A DNA stretch of 64,000 bases, from NCBI GenBank assembly GCA_949825025.1, contig OX463780.1, forward strand, positions 28,672,118 through 28,736,117, read 5' to 3'. The DNA comes from Siphlonurus alternatus. Lineage: Eukaryota > Arthropoda > Insecta > Ephemeroptera > Siphlonuridae. Positions 15,101 to 26,494 of the stretch are shown here, one piece after another. The notes beneath the pieces are model-generated. The model was not told the origin of the DNA and ran no database searches. It worked only from the letters and a program-made list of their open reading frames with translations. Every line of letters starts with the position of its first letter. The first letter of the stretch is position 1. The position numbers were made by a program, and so were the translations under genes.

Positions 15101-16744
15101 GCAACTCCAAAATCCAGCTCATGCTTTAAAATACGGAAAATTTATTTTCTTTAAGTTTTCACTCTGTACTGAACAGTAATTAATAAAGTTGTTTATTGAG
15201 GATTCAAAAACTTATTTCATATTTTTGTGTTCAACTTTTATTAATGAGAATCAATTTTGTTTGATTTTCTTCATTATATGAACTCAATAATTAACGCTCC
15301 GTCTTAAAATGTTTGGAAAGGGGGACATTGAAAAACAAGTTGGCTTTAAGTCTATATTTTTATTTTTTAAGTTGGTCTGTTAGCTCAGCGAAGAATGACG
15401 TGGTCAACTTTCTCAGGGTGTGTGATGCAGTTCGCAACCCTCAAGTGCTGATGTAGCGCACTCCAGATAGTGCCTTCAGAGTCGCGGGTAGGACAAATTT
15501 GATGTTATATAGCTTAAATAGAATTTAATTAGTATACAAATAAACATAATATGCACCTAAAAAGCAATCTAAGCTGCACATACAATAGCTGTACGTTTAT
15601 GGTAATATATGGTAAAGCAATACTCTTGTGTTTTATATAGCATCAAAGTAAAGTAATTGCTGTTGTGTTTATCAATGTCATATGGTTGGTTACAATTTAT
15701 ATCAATACGCTGGAGCAAATCTTGAGCAAGTACGTACTACATACAAACTTGATGCATTATGCATGACTAGCTTCAAGAATTCCTCTGTGTTGCTCATCTC
15801 AAAGAGACTCACAGTCACGATGTTGATCCCACTAAGTGCAGGCTTGCTGTACACCGGAAACAAAGCTAAGAAAGTCACTGCTACTAAATGTTGTTACTTG
15901 TTTGTTTTTAGGTAGATAGGAATGGGGAATGAAGAGGAATGGTGGTGACTATAACTAATAAATAGTATCACTGTCTATAACCTATTTTTGTATATATTTT
16001 TAACAATTTTTTAGTTAATAAATACTCATATAATACTAATACACACATGTGTCACAGTTTAAGCTTATTAATAATATTGTTATTTTTTAAAAATTATATT
16101 TTTTTTTATTTTTAAAACTTATTTAATCGAGCCTATTTTCAAATTATATAATAAATAGTTTCAACTTCTTTAATTTCTCAATTCTTGAAAATTTTAAATT
16201 AAATTTTATTCGTTGATTGTAAATCAGATTTTAATGAAAATTTGTTACAGTAAATTGAAATTTAATTTGAAAATTTATTATTAACGAAGCAGTCAAGTTT
16301 TGATTAATTTAATTTTAATTTGTAAGACAATACAGAAAAATAATATTACTATTTTAATCAATATTTAAAGCATGTTTTTCATACTTGCAGTAGATTTAAT
16401 TGGAAGCATTGTACTGTTGACAACCATAAGTAAATATTCCATGGAGAATACAATCAATAAAAAAATACTGCATAAGTTTTTTCACATGTATTTCATTAAA
16501 TTCAACAAATTTATTTTAAATCAATAACTAAAAAAATATAATGTTATTGATTCAAAATGAAAGTATCCCACAGTATTTCCATAGAAAAAAATGTTGTTTT
16601 TTTCTATGGTATTTCGTTGCAATTATATAGACGTTATCTACATATTGCATAAGATTGCATATTGCAAGAAAACCTATATTTCTGAGGTGGTGTATTTTAA
16701 CTGGTAAATTAATTTTGAAATGGGCTCATGCTTAAATTATAATA
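12195..16744. other. AT-rich intergenic DNA
   Basis: No supported gene. GC-richer patches lie at 12560-12760 (with a GTAAGT after a short open frame), 13600-13790 and 15370-15500. A possible diverged GATTCACGAA fold-back spans about 14709-14870. Confidence 0.4.
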
Positions 16745-16885
16745 AGGGGCATTCACAAAGTCTTAAGGCCACATTTAAGGCTCGATAATTTAAAGCTTGA
16801 TTTTAGACCTGTTTTTTAGACCCAAAATTTCTGGTCTTAAATTTTCGAGCCTTAAATGTGGCCTTAAGGCTTTGTGAATGCCCCC
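16745..16885. mobile_element. 141-bp fold-back MITE, copy 1, TA target site
   Basis: Nearly perfect inverted arms (AGGGGCATTCACAAAG at left, CTTTGTGAATGCCCCC at right) flanked by TA on both sides, as for mariner-like elements. A second copy, also 141 bp, is at 35150-35290 in the opposite internal orientation. Confidence 0.88.
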
Positions 16886-17544
16886 TAATGAATTTCAAAA
16901 TTTTTCATTCCCAAATAATATTTCCTGTAGTATTTTTATTTTGATAGTTAAGGCTATATATACTTGTGAGAACAAATATCATAACTGAAATTAAATACTC
17001 ATAAATCTCATAACAATGTTAATTTCGACTGACGCTGCTGTATCCATGACGTCACAAAGACAATACAAGAGTATCGATGTCACAAAATGTTCGCGGTCAT
17101 GTCAGCTCAAAGTAATTGCAGCCAGAGTGGATGTCATGGCGGGAACTGATCAGCCTTCCCTCATTCCGGCCGTACTTTATCCTAAGTACCAAGGAACCAG
17201 TGTAGCACCTCAAACCTCGACTAACTGCCTTTGGGATGTTGAGGCCTCGAAACCACAGTCAAAAGTCATTCCATCGATACTGTCACAGATATTTCTCAAG
17301 GGACTATATAGATATATTTTCCCCTTTTTTCTTTCATTAACAATAATTTCAAGGATTTGAGATAAATGTGTAGTTCATCAATTGTTACAATATTTTTAGT
17401 ATTTGGAGTTGTGCATTTCATTCCAAATTATTGAAGACTATATAGAAATGTTTAGAGAACTTTAGAAATTGGACTCTCTTAAGAATGTATAAATATTTAT
17501 GGATGGAAAATTAAAATGATTTTTTTTTTTTTTTTAAGATAAAA

Positions 17545-17875
17545 CTTCTGAGTCAAAAGATATTTTTGTCAGAACAAATCGAATGAAATAAATTTTAAAA
17601 ATTCGGAAATATTCTAAAACTGGATCACTTATGGTTCAAGCAAATTCAAGGGGGCGATTTTTTCATAAAAGCTCTATTTCAAAAGCCGTCCATTTAAGGC
17701 CCCATGTTAAATATCTACATCAATTTTTACAAAACTGATCAGAGAGATTCACTTCAAAATTCGTATTATATGATGCAAGTTTGAAGTCCCTTGTGAGTCT
17801 TGTTGAATTCAAGACGGTCGATTCTGGGGTCTCAATTAATCAACTGAAGTTAATCCTAAATGTGTTGTGCGTATG
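17545..17875. repeat. Dispersed repeat related to 40150-40475
   Basis: It shares with 40150-40475 a series of blocks in the same order, including AATGAAATAAATTTTAAA, TTCTAAAACT, ACAAAACTGAT, GATTCACTTCAAAA and GTCTTGTTG. The copies are clearly diverged. The copy at 40 kb sits inside a Penelope-like repeat with a ribozyme-like motif. Confidence 0.7.
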
Positions 17876-19331
17876 TGTGCTATTGACGTTTCTGACTTGA
17901 CTTGTTGGCTTGTTTACAATTATAATTTTTTTCTTTATAATATTAATTTAAACACTAACAAATTAAATACACCAACACTAAAAACTGAAAACACGAGTGC
18001 AGAATTATTATAAGATTATTTTAATATAATGGAATATTAAATCATTTTGTGTAAACCTAAAATTTGGAATAAAAAGTACAATTCTAAATGCCAAAGCATT
18101 GATATTACATTAATTAGTAATAAAGAACATAACATTGGTGTATGATTTCAAATTACAGGATATTATGTGTTAGCATTTGTAAATCAACATTCAAACATCA
18201 TAATTTTAATTATTTGTAATGTGATGTAATTGTGTGGTTTTAATTTCAATGTAGATAATATACAGTAATTATTGTTTATTCTATAATTTAATTTTACAGT
18301 TTTGTAATAATCCAATGACATACATAAATGTAATCTTCTATACATTTCCACAAAGAAATAATGTATTATTTTTTATAACATTCATAATTATTAATGAAAT
18401 TATATACATATATTATATAATAATTATATGCTTTGCACAGAGCAATGTTAATACATGTAATTTATTTTATGTACATTTAATGAAATATAATATATAATCA
18501 TTTTAAATCTAATAAAAAAGAATAATTTTTTGTAATATAATATTATTCTAATAATCACATATGGTATATACATGCTTGATGAATTTCATTATATATATAT
18601 ATATATATATATTTATGTAACATATTTTTACCTCATCACAGCTGTCATCAGCGTTGTAACTCTCTCACCCCATATTCTCTATCTTTCTCATCTCTCCATA
18701 TTTCATCCTTGTAATAATTTCAAACGAAGGTGTGTTTACATACAGCAAGATATCAAATTCATAAAAAAATATTATTTAAAAAATGTGAATTTATTTTAAT
18801 TTAAAAACAAAATTCTTCACTCGGTGTTCAGAATTGAACTTTGGTGGTTTGAAGGACAATATTCAATGTAGCAGTAATTTTGTGAACAAAACTCTTTTAG
18901 CAAAACTAATATATATACGTATAATATGGTCATAAAAAAAACTTTGAAATATCAAAAAATGTTTCATATGATTATTACTTAAATTATTTTTAAATTAATT
19001 TTTGTTTTTTTTTTTTTTTTTAATATTGACAAAAATCATCGTACCATACAAGCCATTGTATGCTTGATTTTTAATAACAATTAACAATTTTATTGCCTAT
19101 CGAAAGAAAAAAATTAATTACGCACATGATTTTTTTTCTCCATTAAAGATTTTAATCTTTGCTCTCAAATCAGTAGAATACTCTATTCGAATATAAATAT
19201 CCAATGTAGCCATGTTCAAGCATTGCCGGATTCTAGTCCAGCAAGTAAAAATACAGTAACAAAATAATATAGGATAGTGCTACATATTGCAGAATAAGGT
19301 GCTTTTGTATTTTAGCAACGCAATCAGTCTA
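17876..19331. other. AT-rich intergenic DNA with a TA repeat
   Basis: No supported gene. A TA run lies near 18588-18612 and a poly-T run near 19006-19021. Confidence 0.5.
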
Positions 19332-19682
19332 CCTTAAAGGCATACAGGCCTCAAATTACAAATTAGACAGTCACCAAGTGGGTTTAGAGTATATAATCAA
19401 CATCCGCATCATTTTTTTCCACGCGTGATGCATCCGTGCGAAGTCGCAGTTCAAAGTAAGAAATTTAGTCCTTGATGACGTCACAAAGTCCTTGATGACG
19501 TCACAACTCAATGCTAATCAGTGCTAGCTGTGAGTTGTGACGTCAGCAAGGACTTTCTTTACAGCGCGACTTCGCACAGACGCACCACGCGCAGGTAAAA
19601 ATAATACGAATGTTGATTATAAGCTCGAGCAACACTTAATGTTTGTCTAATTTGTAATTTGAGGCCTGTATACCTTTAAAGG
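19332..19682. mobile_element. About 350-bp fold-back element with CRE palindromes
   Basis: Outer arms pair (CCTTAAAGGCATACAGGCCT at left, AGGCCTGTATACCTTTAAAG at right), continuing through CTCAAATTACAAATTAGACA. The centre has two direct copies of GTCCTTGATGACGTCACAA followed by an inverted copy, so TGACGTCA occurs three times. No coding capacity. Confidence 0.8.
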
Positions 19683-21018
19683 GGGTGAGTGCAAACATGT
19701 GCGCGCAGGCCACCACGATGGTGGAATAGTAGAGAATTCTGCGGCAAAACCTTAAAAAAAATATAGTATAAATTATTGAAAATGAAAATAAAAAATGTGA
19801 GGTGAGGTGAACGAAATGTTTAAAATTAAAGTTACAAACTTTTGCTCAGAGTTTTGATTTTTTTTCTTCTTTATATATTTTTAAATAATGTTTAAAATGT
19901 TTCGTTTTATGCTTACATGACTGTGTAGCTCCACCAACAAAAAGGATGCCAATGAGAACTCTCAATCTGACGTCACATGCAAGGGCCATATACCGCGAGA
20001 ACTATAAAAGTTTAAGTGCCATCTCGTTACAATAGTCTATGTAAATGCGGCTTGAGCGTCACTTGCTGTTAGCTGCCAGGTAAAAATAAATCATCGTCAG
20101 CAGAAGGCTATTCAGCGTCACACGACAGCGACCCGTCTGGCGCTTTACCTCGAGGCTTTAATACAATTATTAATAACTTACCTACAGGTTAACATTTGCA
20201 TCGTTTAGCAGGTAATTTTATTACAGTACAGTGACATCAAAAAAATTGTCACCCTGTTTCTGGTTGTTTGCCAGTAAACAGATTTAATGTATTCCATACA
20301 TTCGTTTGTTACGAAATTAAAGTCATATTTTTTGAGCGATATTAAATCAGAAATATTAAATTTAAATTATTAAAAATCAGGTCAAAAATAAATCTGAGTA
20401 ATTCATTTTCGCAAAATAATAATAATAATAATAATATTAATAATAAAAAAAATCAATATGGATTAGTAATGGGAGACTTTCATGCTGCTACGTATTGACG
20501 TACTATACATAATATTATTATGTACGTAAATTGCAGTATAACATAGTAGATGTTATAGAAAAATGTATGTACTTTTTTTTAAGGTAATAGTGTATAAAAT
20601 TTTATATAAGAGTAATAAAATTATTGTTGAATATGCTATCAAATGTATCAGAACTAAAAATTGTAAAGATTAAAAATGGAATACTTAATTGATACACACA
20701 AAAAATTGTAAAATATAAAAAAAAACTTTGTAATGCAAAGTAAGCAAAGTCCTATAAAAACACTTTACAATGGCACTAACAAATTCCCTATTTTAATTTG
20801 TGAAAATTTAAATACCCCCTTGAGTATCTTGTTTGATTAATATAAAAATATAGTAACTTTTATATAAGTTTATAACATTTTTTTCTATAAGAGTTTTGTT
20901 GCATACCGTGTACTTTGTAACCTTGGCAGTATATGTCAAGGCTTTCTTAGTACTTCAATTTTTGTGACTCGGTAATTAATTAAATTTAAAGCACGGTGAG
21001 TCTACGCGGAGAGGGAGA
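19683..21018. other. Intergenic DNA
   Basis: AT-rich with a short AAT run near 20420-20445 and a GC-richer patch at about 20040-20160. No gene supported. Confidence 0.45.
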
Positions 21019-21157
21019 GGCTAATGTCAGTCAGGAACAAATTTAATCATCGCCAGCAGATAATCATAAATCTCACGCTGCCAAAGCTCAGCAGCAATAT
21101 TAGCTATATAATATCGATTATCATACACTTGGCTTTGTTCCTTGACTGACAGCTATA
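21019..21157. mobile_element. Short fold-back MITE, about 139 bp
   Basis: The left end GGCTAATGTCAGTCAGGAAC and the right end GTTCCTTGACTGACAGCTAT are inverted copies with few mismatches. The interior is short and non-coding. Confidence 0.7.
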
Positions 21158-22990
21158 ATATAGCAAACTCATTTCTGAAATACAAAACTTGGATGGAAGT
21201 TTTATTGTCTAAAAAAGTGCCTCGATGAAACAGATTTTTTTTATTGTTAAAATTTATTAAACCTTTTTCATTTAATATGTTATTTATAAATTATATCATA
21301 CATATAATTGAAAAACTAATTATACGTCTACAAATTAATAAAACTAATATATAATACTATAGTAATGTTATAAATTATACTTTTATTTGTGTTGAAAAGT
21401 TTGGTCAAAACGGTGACCCACATATTATGATTCATGAAGTGATACTGCCAAGAAAAGTGATATTTTATATTTTTATAGCGATATTTTTATGAAAAATAAT
21501 AGCTTTGTTCCATTTTTTTCCTAATGTATTTATGATAAATGTAGTATACTTCTTTAAGTTTTGAATTTACTTCTGCTAGCTTGTGGTTTAGCCACTAAAA
21601 AAACAAAAACACTTATATAATCATCAATACGTCAATATTGCTTGCAAGTAGAAAATAAGATCAAAGGAAATTTATTTGTGGAATTTTAAATTGACTTGAG
21701 GTGTGGTAATGGGCAAGTAGCACGGCAAATTTAAGTCAAATATACACAGAGCGGTGTAATCTGATTAACTTTTCTTTTCAATAATGTGTTTATTGATTTC
21801 GTTATAAATAAAATAATTGACGTTATAAAGATTTTTAAAATATACCAAATCAGTATAGTTAAAAAAATAGAATGTCATGTGTTTTAATGCGTTCATCTTA
21901 AAGTTAAATAAATAATCAAAATTTAATTACAAAAAAAAAAAAAAAAAATGCTAATCGAAGCTTATGGGTCATGATGTTGTTTAAATTACGCATATATTGT
22001 TTGTTGCTAAACTGTACGTATCTATGAGTTTTAGGACTTTTAAAACTATTCTTAACTCTGAGTAACCAAATTTTGGAAATTATAATAAGTTAAAATATGT
22101 TAAATTAAAACAGTGATGATAAAAAATAATTAAATAATATTTTTTAAAAAAATATTTATATTCTTTAAGTTATCTTATAAATTGAAATGTAATTTGATAA
22201 CAAAGTAATGTATTGTGCACCAGAGCCCACCAGACTATAAGACTTTGCCTTAACTGCATGAAATTTTCTGCTGTATTAATTATTTATAAATTGTCAATAA
22301 AAAATAATAGTTATATACTACACCAATTTTTTAAAATAATTTCCGCATCCTCAATTTAAAATAATTTTATTTACTTTTTATTATTTCAAATTGAAATCCA
22401 CAATCCAATTACCTGTTTCAAATTATTTAAAAATTCTGATATCACGTATAAATTTGATTCTACAATACAATTAATTCGCTATCATTAAGTTTGCTGCCTC
22501 AGGTTGCACGGCTGTGATGAGAATATTGCATTTGAGTAACAGAAGACATTCTACAAGGACAAATAACAAGAGAATAAAGCTTTTTTTCATATTTTTTTCC
22601 AGCCAAAGAAACTCCTTATGTGAAAGCGAAATTACTTTATCGACCAGAAACATCTTGGTGTGTTCTTTGAAAAAGACGACTGACCGCGCGTATACAGAGC
22701 TGGACCAGCACTTCTCTCAAGTCACAGAATTAAATGGAGGAGACGTTTCAAATATCTTCATGTTTTTTTACGTCGTACATACAAGAATGCAAGAACGTGC
22801 AAATAACATCAGTATTTTTGTTTTGTCAGATTCTCATAATTAGCATTTCGTCCAATGATTTGTCAGATACTGATGATATCAAGAGGAATTCAATTAGATA
22901 AAACCTCCACCCTATAATAATAATACCAGGTAAATTTGCACCGTGTTATTTTATGTACGTTTAAATTTTATGTGATATTTTACATTAACA

Positions 22991-23112
22991 TTGCACCGAA
23001 TTTTCTTTACACCGAGATTTCCTTGCACCAAAGTTTCTTTACACCGAGATTTCCTTGCACCGAACGCTTACACTGAACATTCCTTACACCGAAATGTCTT
23101 ACACCGAAAATG
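22991..23112. repeat. Minisatellite of about 16-bp units (TTACACCGAAATTTCC-like)
   Basis: Eight consecutive diverged units of 13-16 bases share the core TTRCACCGAA. Each unit begins with TTGCAC or TTACAC and ends in TTTCC, TTTCT or similar. Confidence 0.8.
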
Positions 23113-23269
23113 CCGGATCCCTTCTACTTTTTTCAAGTAACCATGATATATTTCACTGTATTTTACTTAATGCACAGCCTGCGTGAGTTTTTTTTTTTTT
23201 TTTTGTGTTTAAACTTCTAGTAAAATTGATTTTTTTTTTTTTTTTTTTTTTGAAATCTGTAACATCCTA

Positions 23270-23395
23270 AAAATTTCCCTGCAAAATGCTATGACGTCAT
23301 ATTCATGCAACAACTTCACTATGCTTATAAATTAAATATTTGCATAACTGTGACGTCACAACGTTTTGTAGCACAATTTTGAGGGTTCCAAAAAT
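23270..23395. repeat. Imperfect inverted repeat with TGACGTCA
   Basis: CTGCAAAATGCTATGACGTCAT at left is roughly complementary to TGTGACGTCACAACGTTTTGTAG at right, with ATTCATGCAA pairing with TTGCATAACT between them. A relative lies at about 59568-59680, after CLCA. Confidence 0.55.
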
Positions 23396-24798
23396 TTAAA
23401 AAAAAAAAAAATAGCACAAATTTATCCTGTATCGAAATATGAAATAAAAAAGGCATATTAAGTTGTCCCTTATTTGTACGAATTTCAAGGCTGATCTAGG
23501 ATGGAGGCTGTAGCAAAAATGATTTGTTTCTGAAAGGAATTTTTATATATTTTATTGAATATTGCTTATTTCCTTGATTTGATGCATAAAAATAAATATG
23601 TACAAAGAATAAATACATGTATACCTATTTACATCAATACAATTGATTCAATCACAATTCTAGAATTTCTTTCTCATGTGTCCTTGTTTACGATTATCCA
23701 AGATATTGCATAACTATCATTACAGGTTTTATTCCAAGTCATACAGAATAAATGAATTCCAATACCAACAGTAAATGTCATGACAGCACTGCAATTTCTG
23801 GAATTCCAATATAGGAATGTTTTTTTTTTTTATACAAGACTTGCTAACCCAGTTTCTCCGGATACAGCCGGAAATAGCCGGAAGTTCCTCAAAACTGTTT
23901 TGTTTCATCGCTCCCATCTGCTCAATACAAGTACCATAGATTGAATTCTCTACCATTTTTATTCTAAATTTTTAACCATCAAACTACAGTTAACCAAAGA
24001 GACTCTTAATTTCTTACCTTCAATTGAAAATTGAAATAGCTCCTTTGATAAATTTTCAATCAATTGAGGTGTATTTTTATAATATTTCAATGGTACATAA
24101 ATTGGGTACCAAAACTTGTCTTTAGAAATTTATGGTTCTTTGATAAGTTTCCCAGAAATCAAACTCCCATTTCTATTACCTGATGTTACTAACTATAATA
24201 AAAAAAAAAATAATTTAATATATTTTGAAACATTTTAGCTGTTCATTTCAAATAGAGAAAATGATAAGAGTCAATTCTACGAAAATAAGATTCAAGCAGT
24301 ATAACATTTTATAATAATAGCAGTTTTCATTCAAGTAAAGTCCTCCTAATTATACACTTTTGTTTCATGTAACATTGAAAGGAAATTTAATTTATAATTT
24401 TGCTTACAAGTGACTTCTAAAGCGCAAAAAGCTTATATAAAGGTCAAATATAAAATAATTATTGTTTCCACGTTATAGTAAAGGTAACTGCGTCATTTCT
24501 GCATGTTGTGTTTCGAATCCTTACACATACATTTTATCACATTCATTAAAATGAAAGAACATATTTTATATTATGATACCTTATATTTATACCGTATATT
24601 TTATATGGCATTGAAAAAAAAAATGTAATAAAAGGTTGTCATTTATTGTTTTATTAATTTTATTTAACTTTGAATAAATTGATAATACAAAGTATTAACA
24701 ACAATGTTTATATTTGTGACATAATTTATTATAACAATATGTAAATACTGTAAATAGTACATAACAATGATTTTGTTATAAATACTTATAGAAACCTT
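23396..24798. other. AT-rich intergenic DNA
   Basis: No supported gene; several poly-A and poly-T runs. A patch with CCGGAAATAGCCGGAAG is at 23868-23884. Confidence 0.45.
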
Positions 24799-24965
24799 AA
24801 GCCTATATTACACGATACAATTTTTCTGATTATTGTATACAATTTTTTCTTGCAATAAAATTTCCTCTCAATACAAACAAATGGAGATTAAATTTTTTTG
24901 TAAGGAAAAATTGTATAATACAATATTATATAGTCAGAAAAATTGTATCGTGTAATACCGGCTTT
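24799..24965. mobile_element. Fold-back MITE, AGCC-TATTACACGATACAA family
   Basis: The left arm reads AAGCC then TATTACACGATACAATTTTT, and the right arm mirrors it, ending GTAATACCGGCTT. The centre holds CAATACAAACAAATGGAG. A diverged copy is at about 43950-44099, in CLCA intron 2. Confidence 0.78.
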
Positions 24966-25121
24966 ACAAGCCAGTATTACCTACTAGCAGCTGGCACTGA
25001 AAATGTCCTCATTGGAGCCAGTATGACACGTGTATTTTAGCCAGTAAGTAAACCTCAGATATCCCATACCATGTATCAAATCTTTTTCAGTAAAAATCCA
25101 CGTCCATATTTACACCGAATT

Positions 25122-25159
25122 GCCAGGGAGAGGGCAATTCCCTCTCCCTGGCAATTCCC
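25122..25159. repeat. Perfect short hairpin
   Basis: ATTGCCAGGGAGAGG is followed within a few bases by CCTCTCCCTGGCAAT. The unit is then partly repeated (GGCAATTCCCTCTC). No gene association. Confidence 0.6.
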
Positions 25160-25250
25160 TCTCGGAGAGGGGGAGGGGTTAAATTGCCTAATTTAACTGG
25201 GAAAACGCGGAAATCTTGGTCAGGGTGGTCGGTAATGACTGCAATACCAA

Positions 25251-25586
25251 CAATGGACAACATAAATGAAAAAAAATTAATGCAGAAATGAATAGAGGGT
25301 ACCAAATTATGCTGCTCTGAATTTTTTCAGATTTTTTTGAAGCCCAGAACTATTTTTAAATAATTATCGAAAGTGCGGCCACGCCCCCTGGAGGCGTCAA
25401 TAGGCGTCTCGGTCCTATCCTTTTTATTAAGGATTCAGGGGTGCAAATTTACCTTACAGAACTTTCAATCATTATTTAAAAATAGTTCCGGGTCTCAAAT
25501 AAATCTAAAAAAAATCAAAGTAGCACATAATTTGGTGCCTTCTATTCATTTCTGCAATAAAAAAATTTCATGTAGGTTGTCCATTA
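25251..25586. mobile_element. About 335-bp fold-back element, copy 1
   Basis: Arms of about 150 bases: CAATGGACAACAT at left, complementary to the right end near 25574-25586. Both arms carry GCAGAAATGAATAGA and its complement, and the unpaired centre is GC-rich (CCACGCCCCCTGGAGGCG). A close copy is at 34440-34772 in NPC2 intron 1. Confidence 0.87.
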
Positions 25587-25624
25587 CCTTTCGAATGCAC
25601 AATGATTGGTACCACAGTTCTCAG

Positions 25625-25675
25625 CACAATGACTAAATGCATAGCCCTCTGGTGGAAGGCCAAGACCAGCAGGGG
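25625..25675 (+). repeat. SINE tail fragment, plus orientation
   Basis: CATAGCCCTCTGGTGGAAGG continues with CCAAGACC. These 28 bases recur in reverse complement at 26378-26405, next to a tRNA-like head, so this is probably a 5'-truncated or older copy of the same element. Confidence 0.5.
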
Positions 25676-26371
25676 CGATCATCAACTGTCAAGATATTAG
25701 CCGTCTGAAATTTAAAAAATAACACGCAAAGTAATGGGGAGGAAATATTTTTTTAAAAATATTTACCTGATATTATTGAAGGTATCTTGTAGTGCGATAC
25801 TACTTTAATGTAGTCTCCTGCGTGCTGATTATTTTATTTAGTTGATAAATATTATACTACCTGAGAAATATTACGGTAAAGTCAGGGCGGGAACTTAGTT
25901 ATATCTTCCAAGCCTTGGATATGTATCATGACGTCACGGAATATTGAAAATGCAAAAAAGTACTTGCATCAACTTTCATACATTATTTTCGATGTAGTTA
26001 TAACTTTACTTGATATACAAAGTAAAGAAATTGCAATTAAGTTAAGTGAAAGTCACTCGCTATGAAGAAAGGTTTTCAATGTTTATATGACGTCATCGCC
26101 AGTAAACTGACTTTTTCCTTCGCGGCTTCGCGCATGCGCAGATGTAACAGAAGTCGGGTTCATAAAACATTAATTGGAGTGTATTAATATTGGTTTTGCG
26201 TGAAAAAGAAGGTTGTTACGCAAGATTAGACTATATTAGAGTTAAACTAGTTTCGTTTTCAAAACTCTAGCACACAGCGCAATTGTCGTAAACCGCGACC
26301 AAAGTGAAGTCCTCTCCCATTTGATTACACGCAAAGCTGCTGCTCAGTAGGACGGCTATTGAAAAGTGGGC

Positions 26372-26494
26372 GCGGTCAGGTCTTGGCCTTCCACCAGAGG
26401 GCTATGCTAAATGCCAAGGTCGCTGCAACGGGATTCGAACTCACGACCATCTGGTTAGAAGTCAGGCTTGCTACCACTGCGACATCGTGATGCT
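26372..26494 (-). mobile_element. tRNA-derived SINE-like element (tRNA-Arg-like head)
   Basis: On the minus strand, GCATCACGATGTCGCAGTGG (A-box region) leads through a CTTCTAA seven-base loop (anticodon TCT) to GAGTTCGAATCCC (B box). This is a degenerate tRNA without a proper acceptor stem pairing. A unique tail with the CATAGCCCTCTGGTGG block follows. The arrangement is that of a tRNA-headed SINE. It is not called as a functional tRNA because the anticodon and acceptor stems are imperfect. Confidence 0.6.

Noticed and set aside
17016..17360. A 114-codon open frame at 17.0 kb
   Set aside because: The GC-richer middle looks gene-like, but I recognise no domain, and no supporting splice sites or neighbouring exons were found. 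It may be a transposon relic.
22991..23112. CRISPR-like array
   Set aside because: The units are directly adjacent without unique spacers, and the genome is eukaryotic.
26408..26494. Functional tRNA-Arg
   Set aside because: The B box and anticodon loop are good, but the acceptor and anticodon stems do not pair properly and the sequence runs directly into a repeat tail, so SINE is preferred.
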